In this document: positions 1 to 7,078 of the stretch, in pieces
How the letters are laid out: every line of letters starts with the position of its first letter
How positions within the stretch are numbered: position 1 is the first letter of the stretch
Assembly (NCBI GenBank): GCA_049840875.1
Contig: JASGJE010000015.1
Location: 1-64,000, forward strand
DNA from: JAFDYH01 sp049840875
Lineage (GTDB): Bacteria > Bacteroidota > Bacteroidia > Chitinophagales > Chitinophagaceae
Length of the DNA: 64,000 nucleotides
Direction: 5' to 3'
Translations under genes and position numbers: made by a program
The notes under the pieces: generated by a model
The model's database searches: none
Told to the model about the DNA's origin: nothing
What the model saw: the letters and a program-made list of their open reading frames with translations, nothing else

Positions 1-455
1 GTGACGATTGAATTACCATGACAGTTACCAGTATAAAAATCACTCACCTTCACAATCGCCATTATCGATATTTTCTGCGGGTTGAGTGTGCTGCTATTCG
101 GCACGCTCATATAACTGCTGCTGCCATCGAATAAGTAAGCATTATCTGCATTTCCAAACCGATCAGTTGTCTTTACCGCGTTATTGAACGTAATGTTATT
201 ATTATTTCCACTAGAATCATTTAGGTTTCCACCATTGAAATTGTAATACGCTATTAGGCCTTCTGTCAGATCATAACAGGCGGCACAACTACTGTCTATT
301 AACGTCAGCGTATCTACGACTGTAACCGTATCTTTTTTAATCACGTTAACGGTGTCATGTACGGTGACTTCTTTAGTGCATGAAGAAAAGTGAATACCGG
401 CTGTAAGGCTGATCAATGAAATGAGTAAGAATAGGAATAAGGGTGCTTTTGACAT
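1..455 (-). CDS. LamG-like domain lipoprotein (3' part beyond window)
   Basis: The minus frame opens at ATG 453-455 and stays open to the window edge, so only the first 151 or so residues are visible. Residues 1-26 form a hydrophobic lipoprotein signal ending in FSSC, with Cys26 as the likely lipidated residue. A Thr/Val/Asp-rich linker with VHDT and VVDT repeats follows. A segment starting LIAYYNFNGGNLNDSSG then matches the opening of concanavalin A-like LamG/Laminin_G_3 domains, continuing with YLFDGSSSYMSVPNS. Such proteins sit on the outer membrane surface and usually bind glycans or other ligands. The substrate is unknown. The gene lies just past the terminator of the tRNA-like RNA and so should be a separate transcription unit. 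Confidence 0.8.
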   Translation of the reverse strand, partial: MSKAPLFLFLLISLISLTAGIHFSSCTKEVTVHDTVNVIKKDTVTVVDTLTLIDSSCAACYDLTEGLIAYYNFNGGNLNDSSGNNNNITFNNAVKTTDRFGNADNAYLFDGSSSYMSVPNSSTLNPQKISIMAIVKVSDFYTGNCHGNSIV

Positions 456-552
456 AAAGAATGCAATTTTGCCCCAAAATAGATTCTTTTACTGATAAGT
501 GCAAGTCAGTTGCATAGTATTGCAAAGGCTCAAGAGAGAAGTGTCTGCAAAT

Positions 553-586
553 AAAAAAGCCTCTAACGTATCGATATACAAGAGGC
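553..586 (-). terminator. Rho-independent terminator of the tRNA-like RNA
   Basis: On the minus strand GCCTCT (586-581) pairs with AGAGGC (564-559), followed by a run of six T (558-553). It lies 27 bases downstream of the tRNA-like domain and separates it from the LamG lipoprotein gene. Confidence 0.8.
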
Positions 587-612
587 GAGCAATCACATGA
601 GAGAAAAATAAG

Positions 613-781
613 CTGTAGGGGGAGGAGTCGAACCTCCACGAAGCAGTTAGCAAAAGTGCAAACCCGGTGGTCAACCCCGGTCGGTCCCGCTTTTGGCGGA
701 ATCGGCGCTACACTTAGTTTATCCTGTTATCTCCACCCCCGAGACAAGAGGGCATGTCTGCCAAGATTTCATCACCCCACA
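613..781 (-). ncRNA. tRNA-like RNA with giant (~98 nt) variable arm
   Basis: Read on the minus strand, a complete class II (Leu/Ser-type) tRNA fold is visible. The acceptor stem TGTGGGG (781-775) pairs with CCCTACA (620-614), with one G-T pair. The D arm is ATG/CAT around a loop with TTGGCAG (772-754). The anticodon-like arm CCCTC-TTGTCTC-GGGGG spans 752-736, and the T arm GGAGG-TTCGACT-CCTCC spans 637-621. CCA is not encoded; position 73 is G. Between anticodon and T arms lie 98 bases (735-638) instead of the usual 4-20. They fold coherently: GGAG/CTTC plus CAG/CTG at the base, an AAGTGTAG/TTTGCACTT-type helix, CCGC/GCGG, and CCGG/CCGG. The anticodon loop would read GTC (Asp), but position 37 is a pyrimidine, which is very unusual, so decoding is doubtful. 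It has its own promoter and terminator. It could be a divergent tRNA or a regulatory or structural tRNA-like RNA. It does not match the tmRNA, RNase P or SRP signatures I know. Confidence 0.75.
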
Positions 782-823
782 GTGTGTACGAACGATAATT
801 CGTAGTTAAGAACTTTGATGGTG

Positions 824-855
824 CAAATATAATACTGCCTGCCGGTTTATTCCAA
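824..855 (-). promoter_or_regulatory. Bacteroidota promoter of the tRNA-like RNA
   Basis: On the minus strand TATATTTG (831-824) is a perfect TAnnTTTG -7 box. A TTG (855-853) lies 21 bases upstream as the -33 element. Initiation would fall near 817, about 35 bases before the tRNA-like 5' end, so 5' processing would be needed. Confidence 0.65.
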
Positions 856-882
856 GTTATTCAACAAAAATTTTGAAATGAT

Positions 883-911
883 CGATATTTTTCAAATATT
901 TGTCTATATCG
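883..911. promoter_or_regulatory. Imperfect inverted repeat upstream of Lrp-type regulator
   Basis: CGATAT (883-888) and ATATCG (906-911) form an A/T-rich inverted repeat 28 bases before the Lrp-type start codon. Lrp/AsnC proteins often bind such sites upstream of their own genes. This is only a candidate operator. Confidence 0.25.
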
Positions 912-939
912 TTCGATAAAATCAAAAATAATTGACGAA

Positions 940-1410
940 ATGGCGACAAAACTAAATCTGGATAAACTTGACCTTCAGATAATTCAACATATGATTGAGA
1001 ATGCTGAGATCTCATATGCTGATCTCGGTAAAAAGCTATATGTATCAGGAGGAACGATTCATGTACGTATAAAAAAGCTCAATGAAATAGGGATCGTTAA
1101 AGGTACACGCTTAAATGTCGATTTGAAACAATTGGGGTATGATGTTATCGCATTTATAGGCATATACCTGGAAAAAAGCTCGCTGTATGATGCGGTTGCC
1201 AAAGAATTACAGAAGATACCGGAAATCGTACGATTAAACTACACAACGGGTAATTATAGCATGTTCGCTGAAATAGTTTGTAAAGATATTCTCGGTTTAA
1301 GGGCCGTCTTACATGGCAATCTTCAAAAAATAAAAGGTATTGAACGAACTGAAACGTTTATTTCATTGGATGAAAGCTTCAACCGAAATGTGAAGATTAT
1401 TGAAGAGTAA
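940..1410 (+). CDS. Lrp/AsnC family transcriptional regulator
   Basis: A 156-residue protein of normal length for the family. Residues about 6-60 (LDLQIIQHMIEN through GTIHVRIKKLNEIGIVKG) form the N-terminal AsnC-type helix-turn-helix. Residues about 65-150 form the RAM ligand-binding and oligomerisation domain. Family members form octamers or hexadecamers and sense amino acids or related metabolites. The ligand and targets cannot be told from sequence. It is monocistronic on the plus strand, and its upstream region is shared with the divergent tRNA-like RNA promoter about 85 bases away, so one protein could influence both. Start is ATG 940; no Shine-Dalgarno site is evident, as usual in Bacteroidota. 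Confidence 0.9.
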   Translation: MATKLNLDKLDLQIIQHMIENAEISYADLGKKLYVSGGTIHVRIKKLNEIGIVKGTRLNVDLKQLGYDVIAFIGIYLEKSSLYDAVAKELQKIPEIVRLNYTTGNYSMFAEIVCKDILGLRAVLHGNLQKIKGIERTETFISLDESFNRNVKIIEE

Positions 1411-1489
1411 TGATTGAATTGTTTGATGGTTATATTGTTTAACCGTTGCTTCTAAAACCATTAAACAATGTAATAATAGAACATTCGCA

Positions 1490-2572
1490 TCATATCTTCC
1501 CCCTCACATTCAATGCATCCCTTAGTCCATTTCCCAATAAATTAAATGAAAGTACAAGTAGCATGATTGCAAAACCCGGGGCTAACGCCAGCATTGGATT
1601 TTTTGTAATGATAAAGTTGTAATTCTCTTTGATCATCAATCCCCAGCTTGGTTGTGGTGGCTGTACGCCTACACCCAAAAAGCTTAAACCTGCCTCGATT
1701 ACTATAGCTGAAGCAAAATTGGAAGCGGCTATCACCATTACAGGTCCCATAATGTTTGGAAGAATATGCCGGAAAATGATACGATAATCCGAAAACCCCA
1801 ATGCTCTTGCGGCTTCAACATACTCAAGTTCACGAACACCCAACACCTGCCCTCTTACCAATCTTGCTACATTTACCCACATGGTGAGCCCCACGGCAAT
1901 AAACACCTGCCAGAAACCTTTTCCAAGTAACAAGGTGATGGCAAATACAAGCAACAAAGTGGGAATGCTCCAAATGATGTTGATCAGCCACATAATTACA
2001 TTGTCAGTTTTGCCCCTGAAATAACCCGCTAAGGCACCGAGCAATATCCCAATTGATAGAGAAATAATAACGGTAATTAAACCAACACCGAGGCTAACTC
2101 TTGTACCAATAATAAGGCGACTGAAAATATCCCTACCATATTTATCAGTACCGAGTAAAAATTTTTTTTCAATAACCGGACTTGCAGCTACCTGAGTTAA
2201 CGGGTATGCCTGTGTCTCACTAATACCTTCATCAATAAATTTATCGACGATAATACTATCCTGTTTTAACAAACTACGATCAATAGGTATATAAAAGTAG
2301 GGGTCCTGTGTGCCGGATAAAAATCGTGTTATAAAGCCTTCAGTAGTGATGTTCTTTTCATTTTTAACCAACAAAAATTGCTGTTTATATCCCGGCTGCC
2401 GACCACCTAATTCCAATATGATTCTGTTTGCGTAAGGAGAATGATCAGGGGCGATCAGGTAAGCAAAAGCAGCAATGATGATAAAGAATGAAATAATGAT
2501 CATTCCAAACAAAGCGCCCCTGTTTTTCTTAAGCCTTCGCCAGGTCGCTTGTTGAAATGAATCAGTTGTCAT
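1490..2572 (-). CDS. ABC transporter permease, OppC/DppC type, with periplasmic insertion
   Basis: A 360-residue inner-membrane permease of the peptide/nickel family. Residues 1-42 hold a basic N-terminus and TM1. The permease domain begins at GTDKYGRDIF (141-150) and contains the EAA loop (EYVEAARALGF through RHILPN), which docks the ATPase. The C-terminal part has GLSFLGVGVQPPQPSWG, typical of OppC. About 100 residues (43-140) are inserted between TM1 and the permease domain and are predicted periplasmic; ordinary OppC has a short loop here. No OppB, ATPase or binding protein is next to it, so partners must lie elsewhere. It follows the glycosyltransferase gene by 42 bases on the same strand. 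The transported substrate is unknown. Confidence 0.85.
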   Translation of the reverse strand: MTTDSFQQATWRRLKKNRGALFGMIIISFFIIIAAFAYLIAPDHSPYANRIILELGGRQPGYKQQFLLVKNEKNITTEGFITRFLSGTQDPYFYIPIDRSLLKQDSIIVDKFIDEGISETQAYPLTQVAASPVIEKKFLLGTDKYGRDIFSRLIIGTRVSLGVGLITVIISLSIGILLGALAGYFRGKTDNVIMWLINIIWSIPTLLLVFAITLLLGKGFWQVFIAVGLTMWVNVARLVRGQVLGVRELEYVEAARALGFSDYRIIFRHILPNIMGPVMVIAASNFASAIVIEAGLSFLGVGVQPPQPSWGLMIKENYNFIITKNPMLALAPGFAIMLLVLSFNLLGNGLRDALNVRGKI

Positions 2573-2614
2573 GAACGGAAATTAGCGAGAATTAACCAGA
2601 GCAGTTCCTAAATC

Positions 2615-3739
2615 TTATTTTACCTTTCTTCCCTTCCATTCATAACTGCCAAATTGCCCAAGCCAACCTGCAATAATAGTGTAAGCAATATGCAGTGGCT
2701 GAAAGAAAAAGAAATATTTCATCAACGATCTTCTGTTAAAAAAGGAAGCCACAGAATATACGAATGGAAATTCAATAATAGTTTTTGCCAACCACAAGAT
2801 GGCCAGGTACAACCATAGTTGATGATTAAAAAAACCAGCGATCAGCAATACCAGGAATGATAAATTGAAAAGATAAACTAACAGTAGAACAAAAAAGATC
2901 CGTTTGTCATCGTATTTGTTTGCTTTACTTGCCCAACGAATCCGTTGATTAAAAAATTCATTCCAACTGTTTGCAGCCGCAGTTTGCACAATCGCTTCTT
3001 TTGATTTAATATAGTGTACCTGATCAGGATGAGCAGTTTTTATTTTATGCATTAAAAGCATATCATCACCGGAAGCAATATTATCGATGTCATTAAAGCC
3101 ATTTACTTGATAAAATATATCCTTCCTGTAAGCCAGGTTTGCTCCATTTGACATGCTGAGCATTTTTTTATAAACAGAAACGCCAGTGATACCCTGTAAT
3201 GTTAAAAAATCCAGTACCTGGAAGTAGTAAAGTAATTTGTTGCTCACATTTTCGGTAAATGTTACCGGGGCTGCAATAAACGCTGAATCATTTTTTTTAT
3301 AAAATGAAACTATTGTATACAGCCAATTTTCACCGGCAATACAATCGGCATCTGTGGTAATAATCAGCTCGCCATTTGCTGCGGCAATACCTGTCTCAAT
3401 TGCTTTTTTCTTATAAGAGTTAATCAATTCATTGGTAAATGATACAAGCTGAACATTACTGAATTGGTTTACCACATTTGCAGTTCCATCAGTAGAATGA
3501 TCGTTAACGACAATTATTTCTGTAAGCGCTTTTGGATATGTTTGGCGCTGCAGTGACTGAAGCAGACGACCGATATTACCTTCTTCATTTCTTGCAGGAA
3601 TGATAATAGAAACCTTCGTCTGTAAACTTTCATTTTCAACAAGATTATATTCCGGCATTTTCAACCAGCCCTGCCAATAATAAACGATCAATATGCTATA
3701 GATAATGAAGAGTAGTATGGTAATAAATAGAAGGATCAT
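2615..3739 (-). CDS. Membrane glycosyltransferase, family 2
   Basis: A 374-residue protein with one N-terminal TM (residues 1-21), a GT-A domain and three or so C-terminal TM segments. The GT2 signatures are clear: SIIIPARNEEGNIGRLL, VVNDHSTDGT, the DxD-like TTDADC, an acidic GDDMLL and QRIRWAS (the QxxRW motif of processive enzymes). Such enzymes transfer sugars from nucleotide donors onto a lipid or polysaccharide acceptor at the cytoplasmic face of the inner membrane. Acceptor and donor are unknown. It probably shares a transcript with the downstream permease, though no functional link is evident. Confidence 0.85.
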   Translation of the reverse strand: MILLFITILLFIIYSILIVYYWQGWLKMPEYNLVENESLQTKVSIIIPARNEEGNIGRLLQSLQRQTYPKALTEIIVVNDHSTDGTANVVNQFSNVQLVSFTNELINSYKKKAIETGIAAANGELIITTDADCIAGENWLYTIVSFYKKNDSAFIAAPVTFTENVSNKLLYYFQVLDFLTLQGITGVSVYKKMLSMSNGANLAYRKDIFYQVNGFNDIDNIASGDDMLLMHKIKTAHPDQVHYIKSKEAIVQTAAANSWNEFFNQRIRWASKANKYDDKRIFFVLLLVYLFNLSFLVLLIAGFFNHQLWLYLAILWLAKTIIEFPFVYSVASFFNRRSLMKYFFFFQPLHIAYTIIAGWLGQFGSYEWKGRKVK

Positions 3740-3838
3740 CCGGGAAAAGCAAATCTAATCATTGCATGCAGGCCTGCAAAGCACCAACTTCATGATAGTC
3801 ATACAAAAAAAATTAACTGGCAATTTGTGAGTGAAATA

Positions 3839-3869
3839 TTTGTACAGGTAGAAATATTCTCTAACTTTA
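3839..3869 (+). promoter_or_regulatory. Promoter of marR-acyl-CoA dehydrogenase operon
   Basis: TTTG (3839-3842) and TAACTTTA (3862-3869) are 19 bases apart and match the Bacteroidota -33/-7 pattern, with one mismatch in the -7 box. Transcription would begin near 3876, about 15 bases from the start codon and inside the inverted repeat. Confidence 0.55.
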
Positions 3870-3892
3870 TATAGTTGCACAAACAACTATAT
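3869..3892. promoter_or_regulatory. MarR-type operator overlapping the marR start codon
   Basis: A perfect inverted repeat has arms ATATAGTTG (3869-3877) and CAACTATAT (3884-3892) with a 6-base spacer. It closely resembles known MarR-family sites. It begins at the end of the -7 box and ends in the start codon, so a bound MarR dimer would block initiation. This implies self-repression. Confidence 0.75.
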
Positions 3893-4331
3893 GCCAAACA
3901 ACCAATTTAAAAAAGGGGAACTCTACAGCTTTATTACAGGAAAAGCTTCAACGGCTATAGCAAGAAGATTACAAAAGAAATTTAACGGATCAGGATTGAA
4001 TCTTACCATAGAGCAGTGGAGTGTGCTTTATCAGTTGTGGAAACAGGATGGCATCAGTCAGCAGGAGTTGTGCAATGCAACATTTCGAGATAAACCAAGT
4101 ATTACAAGACTTGTAGACAACCTGGAAAAAATTAATCTTGTAAAGCGTGTTGCTTCGGAAAGTGACCGTCGGATCAATCTTGTTTTTCTTACAAAACAGG
4201 CACAGAAAATTCAGGAAGAAACAATGGCTTTAGCAGAAAATACATTGAATGAAGCGCTGACAGGTGTACCTGCCGAAAAGATCGATGTATGTAAAGAAGT
4301 GTTACAAATAGTGTATGATAATTTGAAATAA
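3891..4331 (+). CDS. MarR family transcriptional regulator
   Basis: A 146-residue winged-helix regulator of standard MarR length. The core runs from LTIEQWSVLYQLW through GISQQELCNATFRDKPSITRLVDNLEKINLVKR (recognition helix) to the wing ESDRRINLVFLT, with flanking helices for dimerisation. The gene is 32 bases upstream of an acyl-CoA dehydrogenase gene and almost certainly co-transcribed. The palindrome over its start codon points to self-repression relieved by a small ligand, perhaps an acyl-CoA or aromatic/fatty-acid compound given the neighbour (inference). Start is ATG 3891, with a very short leader. Confidence 0.92.
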   Translation: MPNNQFKKGELYSFITGKASTAIARRLQKKFNGSGLNLTIEQWSVLYQLWKQDGISQQELCNATFRDKPSITRLVDNLEKINLVKRVASESDRRINLVFLTKQAQKIQEETMALAENTLNEALTGVPAEKIDVCKEVLQIVYDNLK

Positions 4332-4363
4332 AAACTTTAAACATAATCCTAAACTTTTGTTTT

Positions 4364-6157
4364 ATGAGTACAGAAGTGAAAAAAAACGCAGCATTGAAAG
4401 GTGGTGAATGGTTAGTGAAGCAGTCATCTCCGTTTGACACATTTATCCCTGAAGAATTTACAGAAGAGCAGAAGATGATACGGGACATGTGTGATCAATT
4501 CCTAGATGTAGAAGTGATGCCTATTCTTGATCGTATCGATAATATGGAACCCGGCTTGATGAAATCTTTATTGCATAAAACGGGTGAACAGGGGCTACTC
4601 TCAGTTGCCTTCCCGGAAGAATATGGTGGGCTTGGAAAAGATTTTGTGACTGCTACAATCGTGAATGATAACCTTGGCGCGGGCCACTCATTTTCTGTTG
4701 CAATTGCGGCGCATACTGGTATAGGTACGCTACCTATTCTTTATTTCGGTACAACGGAGCAAAAGCAAAAATATATTCCAAAATTAATTACAGGAGAATG
4801 GGCCGGTGCATATGGACTAACAGAACCGAATAGTGGTAGCGATGCACTCGGTGCAAAAACAAGCGCCAAACTTAGCGCTGATGGCAAATACTATCTTTTA
4901 AACGGGCAAAAATGCTGGATCACTAATGGAGGCTTTGCTGATGTATATACAGTATTTGCAAAAGTAGACGGCGATAAATTCACCGCTTTTATAGTTGAAC
5001 GCGGTACCGAAGGTTTTACACAAGGACCTGAAGAGCATAAGATGGGAATCAAAGGTTCTTCTACTGTTCAATTGTATTTCCAGGATTGTAAAGTACCAGT
5101 TGAAAATTTGCTTGGTGAAATCGGGAAAGGACATCGCATCGCTTTCAATATCCTTAATATTGGTCGACTCAAATTGTGCGCAGCTGCGTTGGGTGGATCA
5201 AAACGGGCATTAAGTGAAACGGTTAATTATGCAAAGACAAGAGAACAATTTAAACAACCAATCAGCAATTTCGGTGCGATAAAACATAAACTTGCTGAAA
5301 TGGCAATCCGCATATTCGTTGCCGAAAGCGCATTATACCGCACCGCAAAGTGGATCGATAACAAAGAGCATGAATTGACAGAAGCCGGCAAACCTTTTAA
5401 TGAAGCGTTATTAGGGGCAGCAGAAGAGTTTGCTATCGAATGTGCAATGTTGAAAGTATATGGAAGCGAAACACTTGATTTCGTTGTTGATGAAGGCGTA
5501 CAAATTCACGGAGGTAATGGCTTCAGTGCTGAATATAATATTTCCAGGGCTTACAGGGATAGCAGGATTAACAGAATCTATGAGGGTACGAATGAAATTA
5601 ATCGCTTGCTTACGCTGGATATGACGTTGAAACGGGCCATGCAAGGTCGCATAGACATGATGGGGCCGGCAATGGGGGTGCAAAAAGAATTGATGAGCAT
5701 ACCTGATTTTGGTGGAGAAGAAGATGGTTTGTTTTCGAAAGAAATAAAATTGGTTTCAAATCTGAAGAAAGCAATTCTGCTGACCGCAGGCGCTGCTGTG
5801 CAAAAACTGATGATGAAGATTGATAGCGAACAGGAAGTACTGATGAATATTGCTGACATGGCAATCGAAACATTTAATGCAGAAAGCGCATTGCTGCGTG
5901 TAATGAAGTTGACCGACCAGCAGGGAGAAGCAAGTCAACAATTTCATCTTGATATTTTGCGAACATATTTGTATGACGCAGCGGACTATGTAAACAAATC
6001 AGGCAAAGACGCAATCAATGCATTTGCAGAGGGAGATGAACAAAGAATGATTTTACTGGGCCTTAAACGCTTTACAAAAGCAGAGCCATTTAACTCAAAA
6101 GATGCGAGAAGAAGAATAGCTGATAAAATGGTAAGCGAAGGGAAGTATTGTTTTTAA
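4364..6157 (+). CDS. Acyl-CoA dehydrogenase with C-terminal extension
   Basis: A 597-residue flavoprotein that would oxidise acyl-CoA to trans-2-enoyl-CoA with FAD, passing electrons to ETF. The N-terminal, middle (AYGLTEPNSGSDA, the FAD/substrate motif) and C-terminal helical domains (QIHGGNGFSAEY, RINRIYEGTNEINR) are all present. The Glu in YEGTNE is in the place of the catalytic base. Beyond the normal 380-residue core there is a further helical domain of about 180 residues, as in long FadE-like enzymes. It is the second gene of the marR operon, so expression is probably induced by its substrate. It ends 4 bases into the convergent 7-TM gene. Chain-length preference cannot be judged. Confidence 0.93.
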   Translation: MSTEVKKNAALKGGEWLVKQSSPFDTFIPEEFTEEQKMIRDMCDQFLDVEVMPILDRIDNMEPGLMKSLLHKTGEQGLLSVAFPEEYGGLGKDFVTATIVNDNLGAGHSFSVAIAAHTGIGTLPILYFGTTEQKQKYIPKLITGEWAGAYGLTEPNSGSDALGAKTSAKLSADGKYYLLNGQKCWITNGGFADVYTVFAKVDGDKFTAFIVERGTEGFTQGPEEHKMGIKGSSTVQLYFQDCKVPVENLLGEIGKGHRIAFNILNIGRLKLCAAALGGSKRALSETVNYAKTREQFKQPISNFGAIKHKLAEMAIRIFVAESALYRTAKWIDNKEHELTEAGKPFNEALLGAAEEFAIECAMLKVYGSETLDFVVDEGVQIHGGNGFSAEYNISRAYRDSRINRIYEGTNEINRLLTLDMTLKRAMQGRIDMMGPAMGVQKELMSIPDFGGEEDGLFSKEIKLVSNLKKAILLTAGAAVQKLMMKIDSEQEVLMNIADMAIETFNAESALLRVMKLTDQQGEASQQFHLDILRTYLYDAADYVNKSGKDAINAFAEGDEQRMILLGLKRFTKAEPFNSKDARRRIADKMVSEGKYCF

Positions 6158-6903
6158 AATCCCTCATCTTCCAGCAATCGGGCCGTTTCTTTTGGAAAAG
6201 CAATTTTCTCATTGGGATATAGCATGCTTAATTCTTTTCTTGCAGTATCTAATTCTTCAAGCATTTTAAATCTTCTTTTTTCTAAGATCAGACCAATTGT
6301 CATTAATAAAGATGAAAGTGTCATTACAGAGAAATAGACTTTAAATGCATCGTCTTTGAGTGATTCTGCTTTTAGCACGTACCAGAATAAATAAACTATA
6401 AAAAAGCAGCCATAAAGAAAAAGTGTAGAGGCAGACATTAGGGCTTTGCCGGCAGGTTTGCCATATTGAACGACATCCTTTATCTGTTCGATGAAGAAAA
6501 TAAAACTAAGAGTTACGAGTAACAGAATTCCAGGACCGATAATTATCGTAAGCGCATTTTTATTAAATCCGAAAAAAGCAACAGTAAGAATTTCAAAAAC
6601 TGAAAAGCCAATAATACCAATATGAATTTTCTTGCGGAAAGACCCCGCCTTTGTGAAATAGAGCATGTACAATAAAGCCAGTGGCACATCTAATAAATTG
6701 TTCATGATCCCCGCAGCTTTAACATAAACCGCCGGTAATACAATAATTCCTTCCGACATAAGGTTATAGAGAAGTGTAGATAGGCAGTAAATCGCAAGAA
6801 AGGCCAGGCTTCTGTTCTTATACAATTTCAGAGAAAATATAGCGGCTACGGGAAGAAACTGTGCAACCGTAGAAATGTAGCCTAATATTTGAACCGAATT
6901 CAT
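6154..6903 (-). CDS. Seven-TM membrane protein of unknown function
   Basis: A 249-residue protein with about seven hydrophobic segments from residue 5 to 210, then a charged cytoplasmic tail (LEKRRFKMLEELDTARKEL). I do not recognise a catalytic motif. The arrangement resembles small Bacteroidota 7-TM proteins annotated only as hypothetical. It is monocistronic on the minus strand and its 3' end overlaps the acyl-CoA dehydrogenase stop by 4 bases in convergent orientation. Confidence 0.7.
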   Translation of the reverse strand: MNSVQILGYISTVAQFLPVAAIFSLKLYKNRSLAFLAIYCLSTLLYNLMSEGIIVLPAVYVKAAGIMNNLLDVPLALLYMLYFTKAGSFRKKIHIGIIGFSVFEILTVAFFGFNKNALTIIIGPGILLLVTLSFIFFIEQIKDVVQYGKPAGKALMSASTLFLYGCFFIVYLFWYVLKAESLKDDAFKVYFSVMTLSSLLMTIGLILEKRRFKMLEELDTARKELSMLYPNEKIAFPKETARLLEDEGF

Positions 6904-7078
6904 TTAGTTGTTATTTTTCTGTAGGATAAGGATAACTACTTAACCATAAAATTAACGGTTGAATTCTGTGTGTAGTGCTTGTTTTGACATGTTTGTTCAA
7001 AAATTCAGTAAAACCTCAAGAGCCGTCCAGTAAAACTACGGTTAGGCGTGATGAGTGTTTTTATGTTACTCAATAACT

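Noticed and set aside
613..781. Group I or other intron splitting an ordinary tRNA
   Set aside because: The anticodon-like arm is complete by itself, and no 3' anticodon half-stem complementary to CCCTC is found next to the T arm. The insert is too short for a group I intron and sits in the variable region.
553..817. tmRNA (ssrA)
   Set aside because: The 5' GGGGTGAT looks like tmRNA, but the following TTCGAC element, tag reading frame and normal size (300-400 nt) are missing, and a full D arm and anticodon arm are present.
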